From Stomoxys calcitrans (lineage: Eukaryota > Arthropoda > Insecta > Diptera > Muscidae): a stretch of 64,000 nt of DNA. Positions 1 through 11,200 of the stretch are shown piece by piece. A program made the translations under genes and the position numbers. The stretch covers positions 56,655,869 through 56,719,868 of the forward strand of contig NC_081554.1 in the NCBI RefSeq assembly GCF_963082655.1. Reading direction: 5' to 3'. Position 1 is the first letter of the stretch; the number at the start of each line of letters is the position of its first letter. Under the pieces are notes generated by a model. The model had not been told where the DNA came from. It did not search any database and saw only the letters and a list, made by a program, of their open reading frames with translations.

Positions 1-125
1 GATTGTCGTAATCTGCAGTTGATAATAAATATATGCCAAGGAAGCAAACATTTCAATACGGATAGAAATTTTAAACCTCCAATTGTATCACAAAATTGGA
101 AATTGAAAAATTCGAGTTGGTTTTG

Positions 126-287
126 TTCAACACAAGAGCCAAATTGGCAAGCTTTTACCTGCCTCTGCTACAAGGTCGGTCAATTGATATCCTGCCCATA
201 TCATCCATATCCTATGGGCCAGATATCACTAGACCGATCTCGTAGCAGAGGCAGGTTAAACCTTGCCTATTGGGCTCTTGTACTGAA
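126..287. repeat. Foldback with ~55-bp imperfect inverted arms
   Basis: The segments 126-180 and 233-287 are imperfect inverted repeats of each other; both contain ACAAGAGCC and CCTGCCTCTGCTAC on opposite strands. The ~52-bp spacer holds no gene. It could be a small foldback MITE or an inverted duplication. An open frame of about 111 codons crosses it, but it resembles nothing I know and is probably fortuitous. Confidence 0.6.
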
Positions 288-464
288 AAAAAACCACTGC
301 CGCACCTGCGGAGACGACGATGAGGGCAGGCAGTTCTCTGTTACTGCCCTGTGATAAAAAAAGTTTCTCTCAAAAACCCATGACCAAACTAAAACTTTAG
401 TAGACGACATGGTTTAGTCTCAAGCCTCATTTTTAGTCTCAAACCCCTAACTTTAGTAGACGAC

Positions 465-1047
465 ATGGGAGTGAAAGCAGAGACAACGGGGGACATGTTG
501 AGGCTTTTGATAGAAACGCAATTTCAAACGCAGGATACGACGGGACTCACGGAGACACCAGAATTTTGGAATAAAGAGGTTCATCGAAGGCTTATTATAA
601 CGAAATTTATACTAAAGGAGGCTTTGAGGAGCTTCAAACCATTTATTGGGTTGCCCAAAAAGTAATTGCGGATTTTTTAAAAGAAAGTAAATGCATTTTT
701 AATAAATCGTAGAATAAACTTTAATCAAATATACTTTTTTTACACATTTTTTCTAAAGCAAGCTAAAAGTAACAGCTGATAACTGACAGAAGAAAGAATG
801 CAATTACAGAGTCACAAGCTGTGAAAAAATTTGTCAACGCCGACTATATGAAAAATCCGCAATTACTTTTTGGGCAACCAATAAATCACCCGAACCTGGT
901 GGAATATTTTCGGCTTTACCACAGAAGGAGGCCGACTATCCGGCGCCTTATCTGGTCTCTATTTTCACAGTGTGCCTAGGACTTGGATATTCTCCGAAAG
1001 CCGACAGGAGGCAAGAGTGTCATTTATACCCAAGCCTGCCAAGGCAA
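465..1047 (+). pseudogene. LOA/R1-like LINE reverse-transcriptase relic, split by a MITE
   Basis: Before the MITE, the frame ends in a segment reading EALRSFKPF. After it (from about 883) translation resumes with KSPEPGGIFSALPQKEADY, then a stretch containing VCLGLGYSPKA, then, in another frame, QEARVSFIPKPAKA. These match the order of conserved blocks in the N-terminal half of R1/LOA-clade reverse transcriptases: SFKP.KSPG.DGI, a linker, then FIPKPGK. There is at least one frameshift near 1000. At about 1047 homology passes abruptly to sequence matching an ORF1 relic on the other strand. It is clearly non-functional. The clade call rests on motif style alone. Confidence 0.65.
646..881. mobile_element. 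Mariner-like MITE, 236 bp, TA target site
   Basis: The terminal inverted repeats read TTGGGTTGCCCAAAAAGTAA at the left and the complement, one C shorter, at the right. A TA dinucleotide lies on each side (644-645 and 882-883), as expected for a Tc1/mariner insertion. It carries no coding capacity. Related copies lie at 25757-25878 and 49688-49919. It sits inside a LINE reverse-transcriptase relic whose reading continues on the far side, so it is younger than that LINE copy. Confidence 0.88.
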
Positions 1048-1560
1048 TCCTTTTGGAAGCCCACCATAAAGATTCAGGTGGTGTGCCCGCTTCTTTCGTT
1101 CCTGTTCCGACTTTGTCTCCCTCCGCAGGTCTCCGTCTGGAGTTTGCATTGGGGGTGCTACTCTTCCCAGAGTACTTGAAAGCGGGGAGCTCTTTTCGTT
1201 CTTCAGCGTCTAAGCAGTGTTATGCTGTTCGGGAGATTTGACTCTCTTTTTAGATTCCGTAAAAGTGCCTGGAAGTTCTATCCTTTCCAGCATCCTGCAC
1301 GTTCGCAAGATTGCGTTGCATGTGCCTGCTTCTCCTTCGTCGTGCCCCGGATTGTTTTCTCGATCTTCTTGTGAGCTTAGCCCTCGCTAACCTGTGCCTT
1401 CATCTCGCTGTCCTCATCTCTCGATTCTGCTGCGATGAATGTTTCATTGCCACTCTCTCTGTCTGAATCGAGAACACCACCTTTACTTAAAGGCTAAGGA
1501 CGAACAGCGCATCCCTGTGGTTTATCCATCTCTTCCGAATTTATTAGTCTGACGACTGGT
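1048..1560 (-). pseudogene. ORF1-like fragment of a LINE (second copy at 17.9-18.3 kb)
   Basis: Bases ~1048-1260 closely match 17990-18190, including the shared strings CGTTCCTGTTCCGACTTTGTCT and AGAGTACTTGAAAGCGGGA. At the second location the sequence adjoins a LINE ORF1 relic on the minus strand. No long open frame survives here. It was fused to a plus-strand reverse-transcriptase fragment at about 1047, making a head-to-head chimera. The remainder to about 1560 has no recognisable content. Confidence 0.4.
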
Positions 1561-1619
1561 TGTTGTTGAAGTCACATTTTCATGTGGAGATGGCGCTCCA
1601 CGTCAAGCTTCTTTTGAAC

Positions 1620-2717
1620 GGTGAGTTGTACCGTACCTACCGATATCCGAACCGAATATGGTCCAAATCGGACAATATCTCGATATAGCTGCCGTATACG
1701 CCCGTTCTGCCGATTTTTAGTCTCAAGCCCATAATTGCCGCGTTTATTACCCGATTTCGCAGAAATTCGGAACGGTGAGTTGTACTGTGCCTGCTGATGC
1801 CCGAACCGAATATGGCCCAAATCGGACTATATCTCGATATAGCTGCCATATACGCCCGTTCTGCCGATTTTTAGTCTCAAGCCCATAATTGCCGCGTTTA
1901 TTACCCGATCTCGCTGAAATTCGGAACATTGAATTGTACTGTGCCTGCTGATGCCCGAACCGAATATGGCCCAAATCGGACTATATTTCGATATAGCTGC
2001 CATATAGACCGACCCGCCGATTTTTAGTCTCAAGCCCATAATTGCCGCATTTATTACCCAATTTTGCTGAAATTCGGAACGGTGAGTTGTACTGTGCCTG
2101 CTGATGCCCGAACCGAATATGGTTCAAATCGGACTATATCTCGATATAGCTTCCATATACGCCCGTTCTACCGATTTTTAGTCTCAAGCCCATAGTTGCC
2201 GCATTTATTTCCCGATTTCGCTGAAATTTGGAACGGTGCGTTGTACTATGCCTGGTGATGCCCGAACCGAATATGGCCCAAATCGGACTATATCTCCATA
2301 TAGCTGACATATCGACCAATCCGCCGATTTTTAGTCCCAAGCCCATATGATCCAAATCGGACAATATCTTGATATAGCTGCCACATACGCCCGTTCTGCC
2401 GATCACAAGCCCATAGTTGCCACATTTATTATCCGAATTCACTGAAATTTTAAACGGTGAGTTGCACCATGCCTACAAATGTCCGAACCGAATATGGCCC
2501 AAATCGGACTATATATCCATATAGCTGCCATATAGACCAATCCGCCGATTTTTAGTCCCAAGCCCATAATTGCCGCATTTATTACCCGATTTCGCTGAAA
2601 TTCGGAACGGTGAATTGTACTGTGCCTGCTGATGCCCGAACCGAATATGGCCCAAATCGGACTATATTTCGATATAGCTGCCATATAGACCGACCCGCCG
2701 ATTTTTAGTCTCAAGCC
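1620..2717 (-). repeat. ~153-bp tandem array A (about seven monomers)
   Basis: Monomers repeat about every 150-155 bp, for example the GATATAGCTGCCATATA core near 1680, 1835, 1987, 2140, 2515 and 2667. In the minus orientation each monomer carries the box common to all such arrays in the window: a core reading TATATGGCAGCTATATC between CGG and CCG ends. A second block matches CTGAAATTCGGAACGGTGAG. Two copies near 2290-2410 are partly deleted. Overlapping ORFs here are translations of the repeat. Confidence 0.85.
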
Positions 2718-2723
2718 CATAAT

Positions 2724-3031
2724 GCAAATTTTGCCCATGAACATTCCACTAAGGAACAGGGGCAAACTTCTCACATATCAATGAGTGCAGTCCGATTCAA
2801 GTTTTAAGCTCAATGATAAGGGGCCTCCTTTTTTTGGCCGAGTCCGAACGGCATGCCGCAGTGCGACACCTCTTTCGAGAGAAGTTTTACATGGCATAGT
2901 ACAACAAAAATGTTGCCAGCATTAGGAGGGGAAAACCACCGTTGAAAATTTTTTCTGATGGTCTCGCCAGGATTCGAATCCAGGCGTTCAGCGTCATGGG
3001 CGGACATGTTAACCTCTGCGCTACGGTGGCG
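2724..3031 (-). mobile_element. tRNA-derived SINE inserted into array A
   Basis: Read on the minus strand, the head (3031 downward) is tRNA-like. It has an A-box-like segment TAGCGCAGAGGTTAACATG and a B box GGATTCGAATCC, both RNA polymerase III promoter elements. The non-tRNA body ends in GGGCAAAATTTGCAT. A short CATAAT repeat flanks it (2718-2723 and 3032-3037). Array A sequence resumes immediately afterwards, so the SINE interrupted a monomer. The family recurs at 26.1, 27.9, 50.8-51.2 and 53.6 kb. Confidence 0.85.
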
Positions 3032-3140
3032 CATAATAGCCGCATTTATTACCCGATTGTGGTGCCTACCGTTGTCCGAACCGAATATGGTCCAAATCGG
3101 ACTATATTTCGATATAACTGCCATAAAGACCGATCTGCGG
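3032..3140 (-). repeat. Array A, remainder beyond the SINE
   Basis: The sequence continues the monomer interrupted at 2717, with GCCGCATTTATTACCCGATT followed by the AATATGGTCCAAATCGGACT block and the GATATAACTGCCATA core. The array then ends, and 3141-3400 shows nothing recognisable. Confidence 0.7.
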
Positions 3141-3429
3141 AGACCATTTTCAGTTTTTCAAAGAAACTTATCAATATTTTCATGAAAAATTTTCACTTTT
3201 ACAAGGCCAAAAATTCCGGAAGGAGCATTCCAATGCTTTTGCAATGTGCCGGAGAGTTCTTAACCATTGACTTGGCCACAATTTTTGTCTTAGTATTGGA
3301 TTGAAAATCTCAATGGTTTGGCTGTCATAGATCAAAATGTCAAAAAACAAAAAACGTGACAAAAGTCTGAGAAATCAAGATCTGGAGGCTTGATTTTCAT
3401 GTTTTCGTCCATTGTGATGCCACAGCAAC

Positions 3430-4615
3430 AGAAGAAGGAAGATGTCTCTTAGTTCCTACCGTTGAACTATCCAGGTCGCTTTTAAAAAGTCCAACAACCT
3501 AAAGTAGATCTCCTTTTGACTGCCAGTGCGGGACACACACACAGAAGGTGTCCGGTAGTCTCTTCTTCATCGATGTCCTCAGAGCTATTGCAAAAGTCGT
3601 TGCTGGTTGCTGTAAACCTTCAGTCTGTCAGCACATTTTCCGATTGGACAGTGACCTGCCATGATGGTCAAGCCAGCTACAGCAAAGCAGTAGACCTCCT
3701 CAAGTCTAGATTAGGCCACATAGTTTTGGAATGCTCGAAGTCCCCTCTTTGTGACCCTATATCATTTGTTGTCCTTCGGGCCTGGTACTGAAAACTTAGC
3801 TTACATGTCGCTAGAGGCATACCCACACATTCCAGTGTCCTGGAGTGTGCAGGGTAGTAGCCTAGTCTCGCAAGCTCGTCCGCTTTACAATTCCCCGGGA
3901 TATCTCTGTGGCCCGGCACCCAGAAAAGGCGAATTTTGAACTGTTCAGCCATCTCGTCGAGAGATCTGCGACAGTCGAAGGCGGTTTTTGTTTTTAGAAA
4001 TACATTCTCCAGGGATTTAATGGCTGCCTGGCTGTCTGAGAATATATTTATGCCAATCGTCGTTTTCCTGCTTTCGGAATGAAAATGACCTTTGTGTCCC
4101 TCCATCCCATAGGTGTATATGACATTCTGACACAAGCAGAGTATATCTCCCTAAGCCATGGAACCAGTCTATCAGGGACAGCATATAATTCAACTGGTAA
4201 TACATCATCAGGGGGCCTGGCGACTTAAAGGAATCGAACCTTCTTATCGTCCAAAGGATTTTCTGCTCCCTAATAACCTCCCACGAACCAGTGATAAACT
4301 ATTCTGGCGCCACTTTGTCCTAGAGGTCTCAGATGTATCCTCCACGGAGCTACAGAATTCTACCCCGGTTTTTTTCTAAGCCTTCCTTATATTTTCTTAG
4401 CTCAGCCTTATAGATGTGCCAGTCGCGTCGTGCCATTGTGGCCTTCCTTAAACCAACCAGCTCTGGGGTCCACCATGGCGGTCGCTTTTGGGCCCTTGGT
4501 TTGGCACTAGGACATGCTGACACAAGTGAGTCATTCAGGGCCTTAGTGATCCGCTTGACCACTATGTCTATATCCTCCGCAGTTTCCACTTCTCCTTCGC
4601 TGGTCTAGAAGGGAT
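3430..4615 (-). pseudogene. LOA/R1-like LINE ORF2 relic: linker, RT start, RNase H, zinc finger
   Basis: Read from 4615 downward. First comes an endonuclease-to-RT linker (QKRPPWWTPELVGLRKATMA). Next, in a shifted frame at about 4235-4065, is the RT start (SPGPDDVLPVELYAVPD, later KVIFIPKAGK). At about 4060 an internal deletion joins this to an RNase H domain (NIFSDSQAAIKSLENV, then RLFWVPGHRDIPGNCKADEL). Near 3560-3590 a CCHC-like tail reads HLLCVCPAL. The domain order EN-RT-RNase H-CCHC suits LOA/I/R1-type LINEs. Most of the RT palm is missing. The 3' end (about 3407-3430) contains TCACAATGGAC, also found in the SINE tail at 12 kb. Confidence 0.8.
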
Positions 4616-4737
4616 AGACGTGCAGAATTGGGGTCGAATTTTCTAGACGAAGAAAAAGAAATTCTTTGAAACGGACTTCATTTCGTATTCGTACGCCTGG
4701 CTTTTTAGAGAAGTTTACAACATAATTAGCTATAATG

Positions 4738-5820
4738 CCGATTTTTATACCCACCATGGAAGGATGGGGGTATATTCATTTTGTCACTCCGATTGCAACA
4801 CATCAAAATATCCATTTCCGGCGGACTCTCCCCCTTACCCCAAAAGTACTACCCAAAAATAAAAGTGGACCGATCGGGCAATATGGGATTCAAATGGAAG
4901 GTATTCAAGAGTAGAGTACGAATTTTATAATAAAAGTTGGGTCCAAGTTCCTAGGGGGCCGCCCCAGCCCCAAAACTCCTGTAACAATATGGGACTCAAA
5001 TGAAAGGTATTCGGGAGAAGATTACGAATATGGTCAGGAAGTTAGAAAAGGCTTTATAATTTATTGATAACGCAAGGGCACGGACCCTCCACCAATACCC
5101 CAAAAACACCACCCAAAATCCATAGTGGACCGATAAGGACAATATGGGCATCAAATGAAAAGTATGAGGGAGTAGATAACGAATCTGGCATACAAATTCA
5201 TGTCGAAATATAGGGGGTCACCCCACCCCCACAAAAACGCCCTAAATGGGCACATTAAACAATCTCGGCAGTACCGATTTTCGCATGTTGTGTAGGTTGG
5301 TATGGAAGGAAACATAGGCTATATAATCTTTCTGTATCGGAATGGGGACGGACGCTCCCCCTTATGCCAAAAACGCAACCCAAATTCAAAAGTGGACCGA
5401 TCGGGACAATATAGGTATCAAATGAAAGCTATTGGAGAGTAGTATGCGATTATTAAAATTTTAGTCTAAGTACCCATCGGGCCGCCCCAACCCCAAAACT
5501 CTTCCAAACAGATACATTGGACGTTTTTTTTTTTTAAATAGGGGGCTCAAATGAAAGGTATTCGGAAGTAGATTTCGAATCTGCCATACAAAATTTGATC
5601 GATAGGATATATACTTGGCTGAACCGATTTTCTTAAAATTTTCATAGATTGGGTACGTTCGTCTGTAAGGAAACATAAGCTATATAACTTTTTTGGATAT
5701 CGGGGTCCGCACCCTCCTCCTTTCCCCAAAAACGCCACCCATATCCGAAAGTGGTCCGATGGGCACAATAAGGGTATCAAATGAAAGGTATTGGAGACCA
5801 GAAAACGAATATGGTATTAA
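4738..5820. repeat. Dispersed tandem repeat K (AAATGAAAGGTATT units)
   Basis: Begins with TTTTTATACCCACCATGGAAG, similar to the reversed 3' end of the ~150-bp array elements. Units then recur with the blocks ATATGGGACTCAAATGAAAGG, AGTAGATTACGAATATGG, GGGCCGCCCCA and CCCCAAAAACGCCACCC. Spacing is irregular, about 170-200 bp. There is no coding content. Family copies lie at 15.9, 31.1, 32.6, 52.1 and 55.4-57.3 kb. It runs directly into array B, so the two may be parts of one composite element. Confidence 0.75.
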
Positions 5821-6820
5821 AATTTGGGTCCAAGTAATTTGGCCCAGATCGGTTCATATTTGGATATAGCTGCCATATAGACCGATCTCTCGATTAAGGT
5901 TTTATGCCCATAAAAAGCGCATTTATGGACCGATTTCGACGAAATTTAGGATCGTGAGTTGTGTTAGGCCCTTCGACATTCTTCTTCAATTTGGCCTAGA
6001 GCGGTCTAGATTTGGATATAGCTGTCATATAGACCGATCTCTCGATTTAAGGTTTTGGGCCCATAAAAGGCGCATTTATTATCCGATTTTGCTAAAATTT
6101 TGGACTGTGAGCTAATTAAGGCCCCTCGATATCTTTCTGCAATTTGGACCAGATCGGTCCAGATTTGGATATAGCTGCCATATAGACCGATCTCTCCATT
6201 TAAAGCCTTGGGCCCATAAAAAGCGCATTTATTGTCCGATTTTGCCGAAATTTTGGACAGTGAGTTATGTTAGGCCTCTCGACATTATTCTTCAATTTGG
6301 CCCAGATCGGTCCAGATTTGGATATAGCTGCCATATAGACCGATCTCTCGATTTAAGGTTTTGGGCCCATAAAAAGCGCATTTATTGTCCGATGTCGCCG
6401 AAATTTGGGACAGTGAGTTCAGTTAATCCCCTCGACATATATCTGCAATTTGGCCTAGATTGATCAAGATTTGCATATAGCTGCCATATAGACCGATCTC
6501 TCGATTTAAGGTCTTGGGCCCATAAAAAGCGTATTTATTGTCCGATTTTGCCGAAATTTGGGACAGTGAGTTGCGTTAGGCTCTTCGCTAACTTTCTTCA
6601 ATTTGGATCAGATCGGTCCCGATTTGGATATAGCTGCCATATAGACCGATCTCTCGGTAAAAGGTTTTGGGCCCATAAAAGGCCCATTTATAGACCGATT
6701 TCGCCGAAATTCGGGAAGGTTAGTTGCGTTAGGCTCTTCGAGAGCTTTGCCTCAGATCGGTCCAGATTTGGATATAGCTGCCATATAGACCGATCTCTCG
6801 ATTTAAAGTTTTGGTCCTGT
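5820..6820 (-). repeat. ~152-bp tandem array B (about seven monomers)
   Basis: The string GGATATAGCTGCCATATAGA recurs about every 152 bp from near 5853 to near 6772. Monomers also share GGGCCCATAAAAAGCGCATT and a CCGAAATTTGGGACAGTGAG block. The dyad core matches array A and the other arrays. The last unit is cut off just before the host exon's intron sequence. Confidence 0.87.
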
Positions 6821-6882
6821 TTCTTAACATAATGTCTTTTTTTTAGCCAGTTTTTTATCAATAAAAAGAAATTGAGGCTTAC

Positions 6883-7063
6883 CTGCATCAATCGTATCAA
6901 CATTTTGTAGCACCACACAAATCATTGCCACTGCTATCCAACCATAAAGGCCCTCTAAACGCCTTCTCTTGAAGCTACGTATTCGTTGTATGGTATTTAG
7001 GCGTTTCATTTTATTCGCCGGCGATGGTGAAAGTTTCGAATTAAAGAGAAGTGTTATGCCCAT
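6883..7063 (-). CDS. Candidate host first coding exon with signal-anchor peptide
   Basis: The frame encodes a short N terminus, a strongly basic patch (RSFKRRRLEG), a hydrophobic run (GWIAVAMICVVLQ) and then polar residues. That is the layout of a signal peptide or signal anchor. Coding ends at GATGCAG|GTAAGC (boundary 6883/6882), a near-consensus fly splice donor in phase 1. Two starts are possible. The ATG at 7009 has the better fly context (ATAAAATG), whereas 7063 has a C at -3. The reading frame continues only briefly into the intron. Downstream exons must lie at lower coordinates, probably beyond the window, because 1-6820 is repeats. Phase-1 signal exons before large introns are common in secreted and immunoglobulin-superfamily genes, but no family can be named. 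Confidence 0.5.
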
Positions 7064-8150
7064 CAGTGGAACTGCAACAGGAGAGATGTCGCAGAATTAA
7101 GGAACACAGCTGAAAAAGACACAAAACAAAGAAGAGAAGAGAAAAGTTTAACCATCTCACCAATAAAGGAAAAATTCTGGGCAAAATCAAATAAAATTTA
7201 TTTTATGTAGTTTTCCTCCCACAAGGACATTGATATTGACTTTGCGTTAATAAAACAAAACAAGAATAAAGGAAATTAAAATGAAAACGAATATCAAAAG
7301 ACGTGCCTTTGCAAGTTTATGGGTCTTTTGCTTGTCCCAAAAAATCTACTGCAGGTGATTTCTTTGCAGGGTTTTGTTTTTTTTTGATATTTCAGAAAAC
7401 AAAAGCAACACCTTTTTCTTAATGCGATTAAGAGACCAAATATTTAAATGCTGAAATTTATAACGGCTTGCTTTTTTTCAGTTTTCGGTTAGTGGCCTTT
7501 TTGTAATTGAAATGTCTGCCTTCGTGGAAATGATTTGAATTGATAACGGCAGTCCTATAAAGTGTCTGAAATTGTGCCTTTGGACTCATAATTAAATAAT
7601 CTTTTGTAAAAATGTTTATGGCCCACAAAAGCCATAAACGCCAAGAGTAGCGAACATTAATATCTTATTACTCTTTGTTGTCACTGCCGCTTGGCACTCT
7701 CAAAGGTCTCATTTAAAGTTTAAATGAATTCCGTCTGTCTGTGTAGTTCAACCCATAGCCCATACCCAGCCCTTACCCCAATCTAATTTCAGTTGGCATC
7801 AGCATCATCACCATAGCCATCACCCTGACACCATGTTTCAGAGCTGTTTAACTTTTGGTGTGGCCAACATTGAGATTCAGTCTAAAGCTGACACACAAAA
7901 CTTTCAACTCCACGCCATAGCTGCCAACATTGTCATTAACACAGCCAGTGTTTAAACATTTATAAGCGCTGCTTGCAAAAATTATGCGGGTGTTTAGGAG
8001 TAGTTGCCGCTGCCAATTATATTTATCAAGCAACTTATTAACAACTATTACCGCTGTTGTTTAAATGTTTGCCCCATGGAATGAATGTTGGTCATTGCTA
8101 GTAGAGTGCCCTACATTAGGACATGGTTTCATAAACATTTACATAATGAC
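7064..8150. other. No gene seen; possible 5' flank of the host exon
   Basis: AT-rich, apparently low-copy sequence upstream of the candidate exon. It may hold 5' untranslated exons or a promoter, but I see no convincing core-promoter cluster. The open frame at 7848-8033 (minus) has no recognisable features. Confidence 0.4.
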
Positions 8151-8239
8151 CAAAATTACAATGAAATTTTTTCTATTGGTAAAATTTTTGTGAAATTTTG
8201 TGTACAGACATAATTTTCTCTAGAGAAAAAGTTTTTTAT

Positions 8240-11200
8240 AGTTCTGTGCTTTCCCCTTCCCAAGGGAAAGGGTAGTTTTAGTACCATTTCCCTTAGGGAA
8301 GAGTAGTTTTAGCACCCCTTCGCTAGGAAAATGGTAGTTTTAGTACCCTTGGAAAAAGAGGACTTTTAGTACCCTTTCCTCTGGGAAGGGTAGTTTGAGT
8401 GCCCAGTTCCTTGGGGAAGGGTATGTAGGGTAGTTTTAGGACCTATTGGGGAAGAGTAGTTTTAGTACCTTTTCCCTTGGGAAAGAGTAGTGTTTAGTAC
8501 CTTTTCCCTTGGGACGAGGTTGTTTTAGTACTCTTTCCCTTGGGAATGGGTAGTATTAGTACCCATTCCCTTGGGGAAGTCCAGTTTTAGTACCCTTTTA
8601 CTTGAGAAAGGCTAGTTTTGTTGTCCCCTCCCTTTGGGAAGGGTAGTTGTAGTACCCTTTCCCATGGGACAGGGTAGTTTTAGTCCCCTTTCCCATGGGA
8701 AAGGGTAGTTTTATTACCCTTTACCTTGTGAAAGGGTAGTTTTATTAACCTTTCGCTTGGATAAGGATGGTTTTAACAACCTTTCCCTTGAGGAAGGGAA
8801 AGGATAGTTTTAGTACCCTTTGCTTTGGGGCGAGGTTGTTTTAGTACCTTTTCCATTGGGTAGGGTAGTTGAAGTACCCTTTCCCTTGGGAATTGGTGGT
8901 ATTAGTACCCTTTCCTTTGGGGAAGGATGGTTTTAACAACCTTTCCCTTGAGGAAGTGTAGCTTTAGTACCCTTTACCTTGGGGAAGGGTAGTTTTAGTC
9001 CCATTTCCTTTTGGGAAAGGGTAGTTTTATTACCCTTTCCCTTCGAAAGGGTAGTTTTAGTAATCTTTCCCTAAGGGAAGGTTAGTTTTAGTACGCTTTC
9101 CCTTAGGGAGGGGTAGTTTTAGTACCCATTCCCTTGGGGCAGGGTAGTTTTACTAGCCTTACCCTTGGGCAAAGGTAATTTTAGTACCCTGTCCCTTAGG
9201 GAAGGGTAATTTTAGTACCCTGTCCCTTGTGGAAGGGCGGGTTTAGTACCCTTTCCTCTGGAAAGGTAGTTTTAGTACCCTTTCCTTTGGGGAATGATAG
9301 TTTGAGTACCCTCTCCCTAGAATAAGGCTAGTTTTAGTATCCTTTTCCTTAGGGATTGATAGTTTTAGTACTCTTTTCCTTGGAAAATGGTAGTTTTAGT
9401 ACCCTTTCCCTTAGGGAAGTGTAGTGTTGTTACTCTTTCCCTTGCGGAAGAAAAGGTTTAGTACCTCTTCCCTTAGGGAAGGGTAATTTGAGTACCCTTT
9501 GCCTTGGGAAAGGATAGTTTTAGTACCCTTTGCCTTGGTAAGGGTAGTTTAGTACCCTTGCCTTTTGGAAAGGGTAGTTTTATTACCCTTTCGCTTGGGG
9601 AAGGAAAATTTTAGTACCTCTTCTCTTGGAGATGGGTAGTTTTAGTACCATCTCCCTTGTGAAAGGGTAGTTTAGTACCCTTGCCTTTTGGAAAGGGTAG
9701 TTTTATTACCCTTTCGCTTGAGGAAGGCCAGTTTTGGTACACTTTCCTTAAGGATACCCTTTCGATGGAAAAGGGTAGTTTTAGTACACTTTCCCCTAAA
9801 TAATGCTGGTTTTAATAGCCTTTCCCTTGCGTAAGAGTAAATTAAGTACCCTTTCCTTCGGGGAAGTGTTGTTTTAGTACCCCTTCTCTTGGGGAGGATA
9901 GTTTTTGTACTCTTTCCCTTGGAGAAGGCTAGTTTTAGTACGCTATCCCTTTGGGAGGTTTAGTTTTATTACTCTTTCTCTTGGGGAAGGCTAGTTTTAG
10001 TACGCTCTCCCTTTGGGAAGTTTTATTACTCTTTCTCTTGGGGAAGGGTGTTTTAGTACCCTCTCCCTGTGGGAAGTCTAGTTTTAGTACCCTTTTCCTT
10101 GGGGAAGGGTAGTTTTAGTACCCTTTCCTTTGGGGAAGGGTAGTTTTAGTACCCTTTCCCCTAAATAATGGTAGTTTTAGTACCCTTTCCCTCGCGGATG
10201 AGTAGTTTTAGTACCCTTTCCTTCGGGGAAGTGTAGTTTTAATACCCTTTCTCTTGGGGAGAGTAGTTTTAGTACTCTTTCCCTTGGAGAAGGCTAGTTT
10301 TATACCCTCTCCGTTTGGGAAGTCTAGTTTTATTCCCTTTTCCTTGAAGAAGGGTAGGAGGTCAGTTTTAGTACTTTTTCCCTTGGAGAAGGGTAGGTTT
10401 AGTACTCTTTCCTTTGGAGAAGTCTAGTTTTAGTAGCATCTGCCTTGAGGATGTCTTGTTTTATTACCCTTTCTCTTGGGGAAGGGTGTTTTAGTACCCT
10501 TTTTCTGAGGAAGGGTAGTTTTAGTACCTTTTTCCTTGAGGAAGTGTAGTTTTAGTACCATTTTAATAAACTTTCCCTTGGGGAAGGGTAGTTTTAGTAC
10601 CTTTACGCAAGGGAGAGGGTAGTTTTAGTATTGTTTCGCTTGGGAAAGGGAAGTTTTAGTATCCTGTACCTTGGGAAAGGGTTGTTTTAGTACCCTTTCC
10701 CTAAGTGAAGGTTAGTTTTAGTACCCTCTGCTTGTGGAAGGGTAGTTTTAGTACCCTTTTCTTTTGGAAAGGGTAGTTTTAGTACCCCTTCCTTGGGAAA
10801 AGGTAGTTTTAGTATTCTTTTCCTTGGGGAAGGGTAGTTTAGTACCCTTTCCCTTGGGGAAGGGTAGTTTTATTACCCTTTCCCTTGAGTAAGGGTAGTT
10901 TTAGTACTCCTTCGCTTGGAAAAGGGTAGTTTTAGTACCCTAACCTTGGGAAAGGGTATTTTTAGTAACCTGTTTTTTGGGGAAGCGAGATTTAGTACCC
11001 TGTCCGTTAGGAAATGGTACCCTCTCCCTTGAAGAATGGTAGTTTTAGTATCCTTTTTCTTGGCGAATGATAGTTTTAGTACCCTTTTCCCTGGGGAATG
11101 GTAGTTTTAGTACTTTTTTCCTTGGGGTACGTACCCTGTTCCTTGGGGAGGGGTAGGTTTAGTACCCTTTCTCTAGGGGAAGGGTAATTTTAGTACAATT

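Noticed and set aside
2958..3031. Apparent tRNA gene
   Set aside because: The A and B boxes belong to the head of a repeated SINE. The cloverleaf is imperfect and the sequence continues into the SINE body; identical heads recur at 26, 28 and 51 kb.
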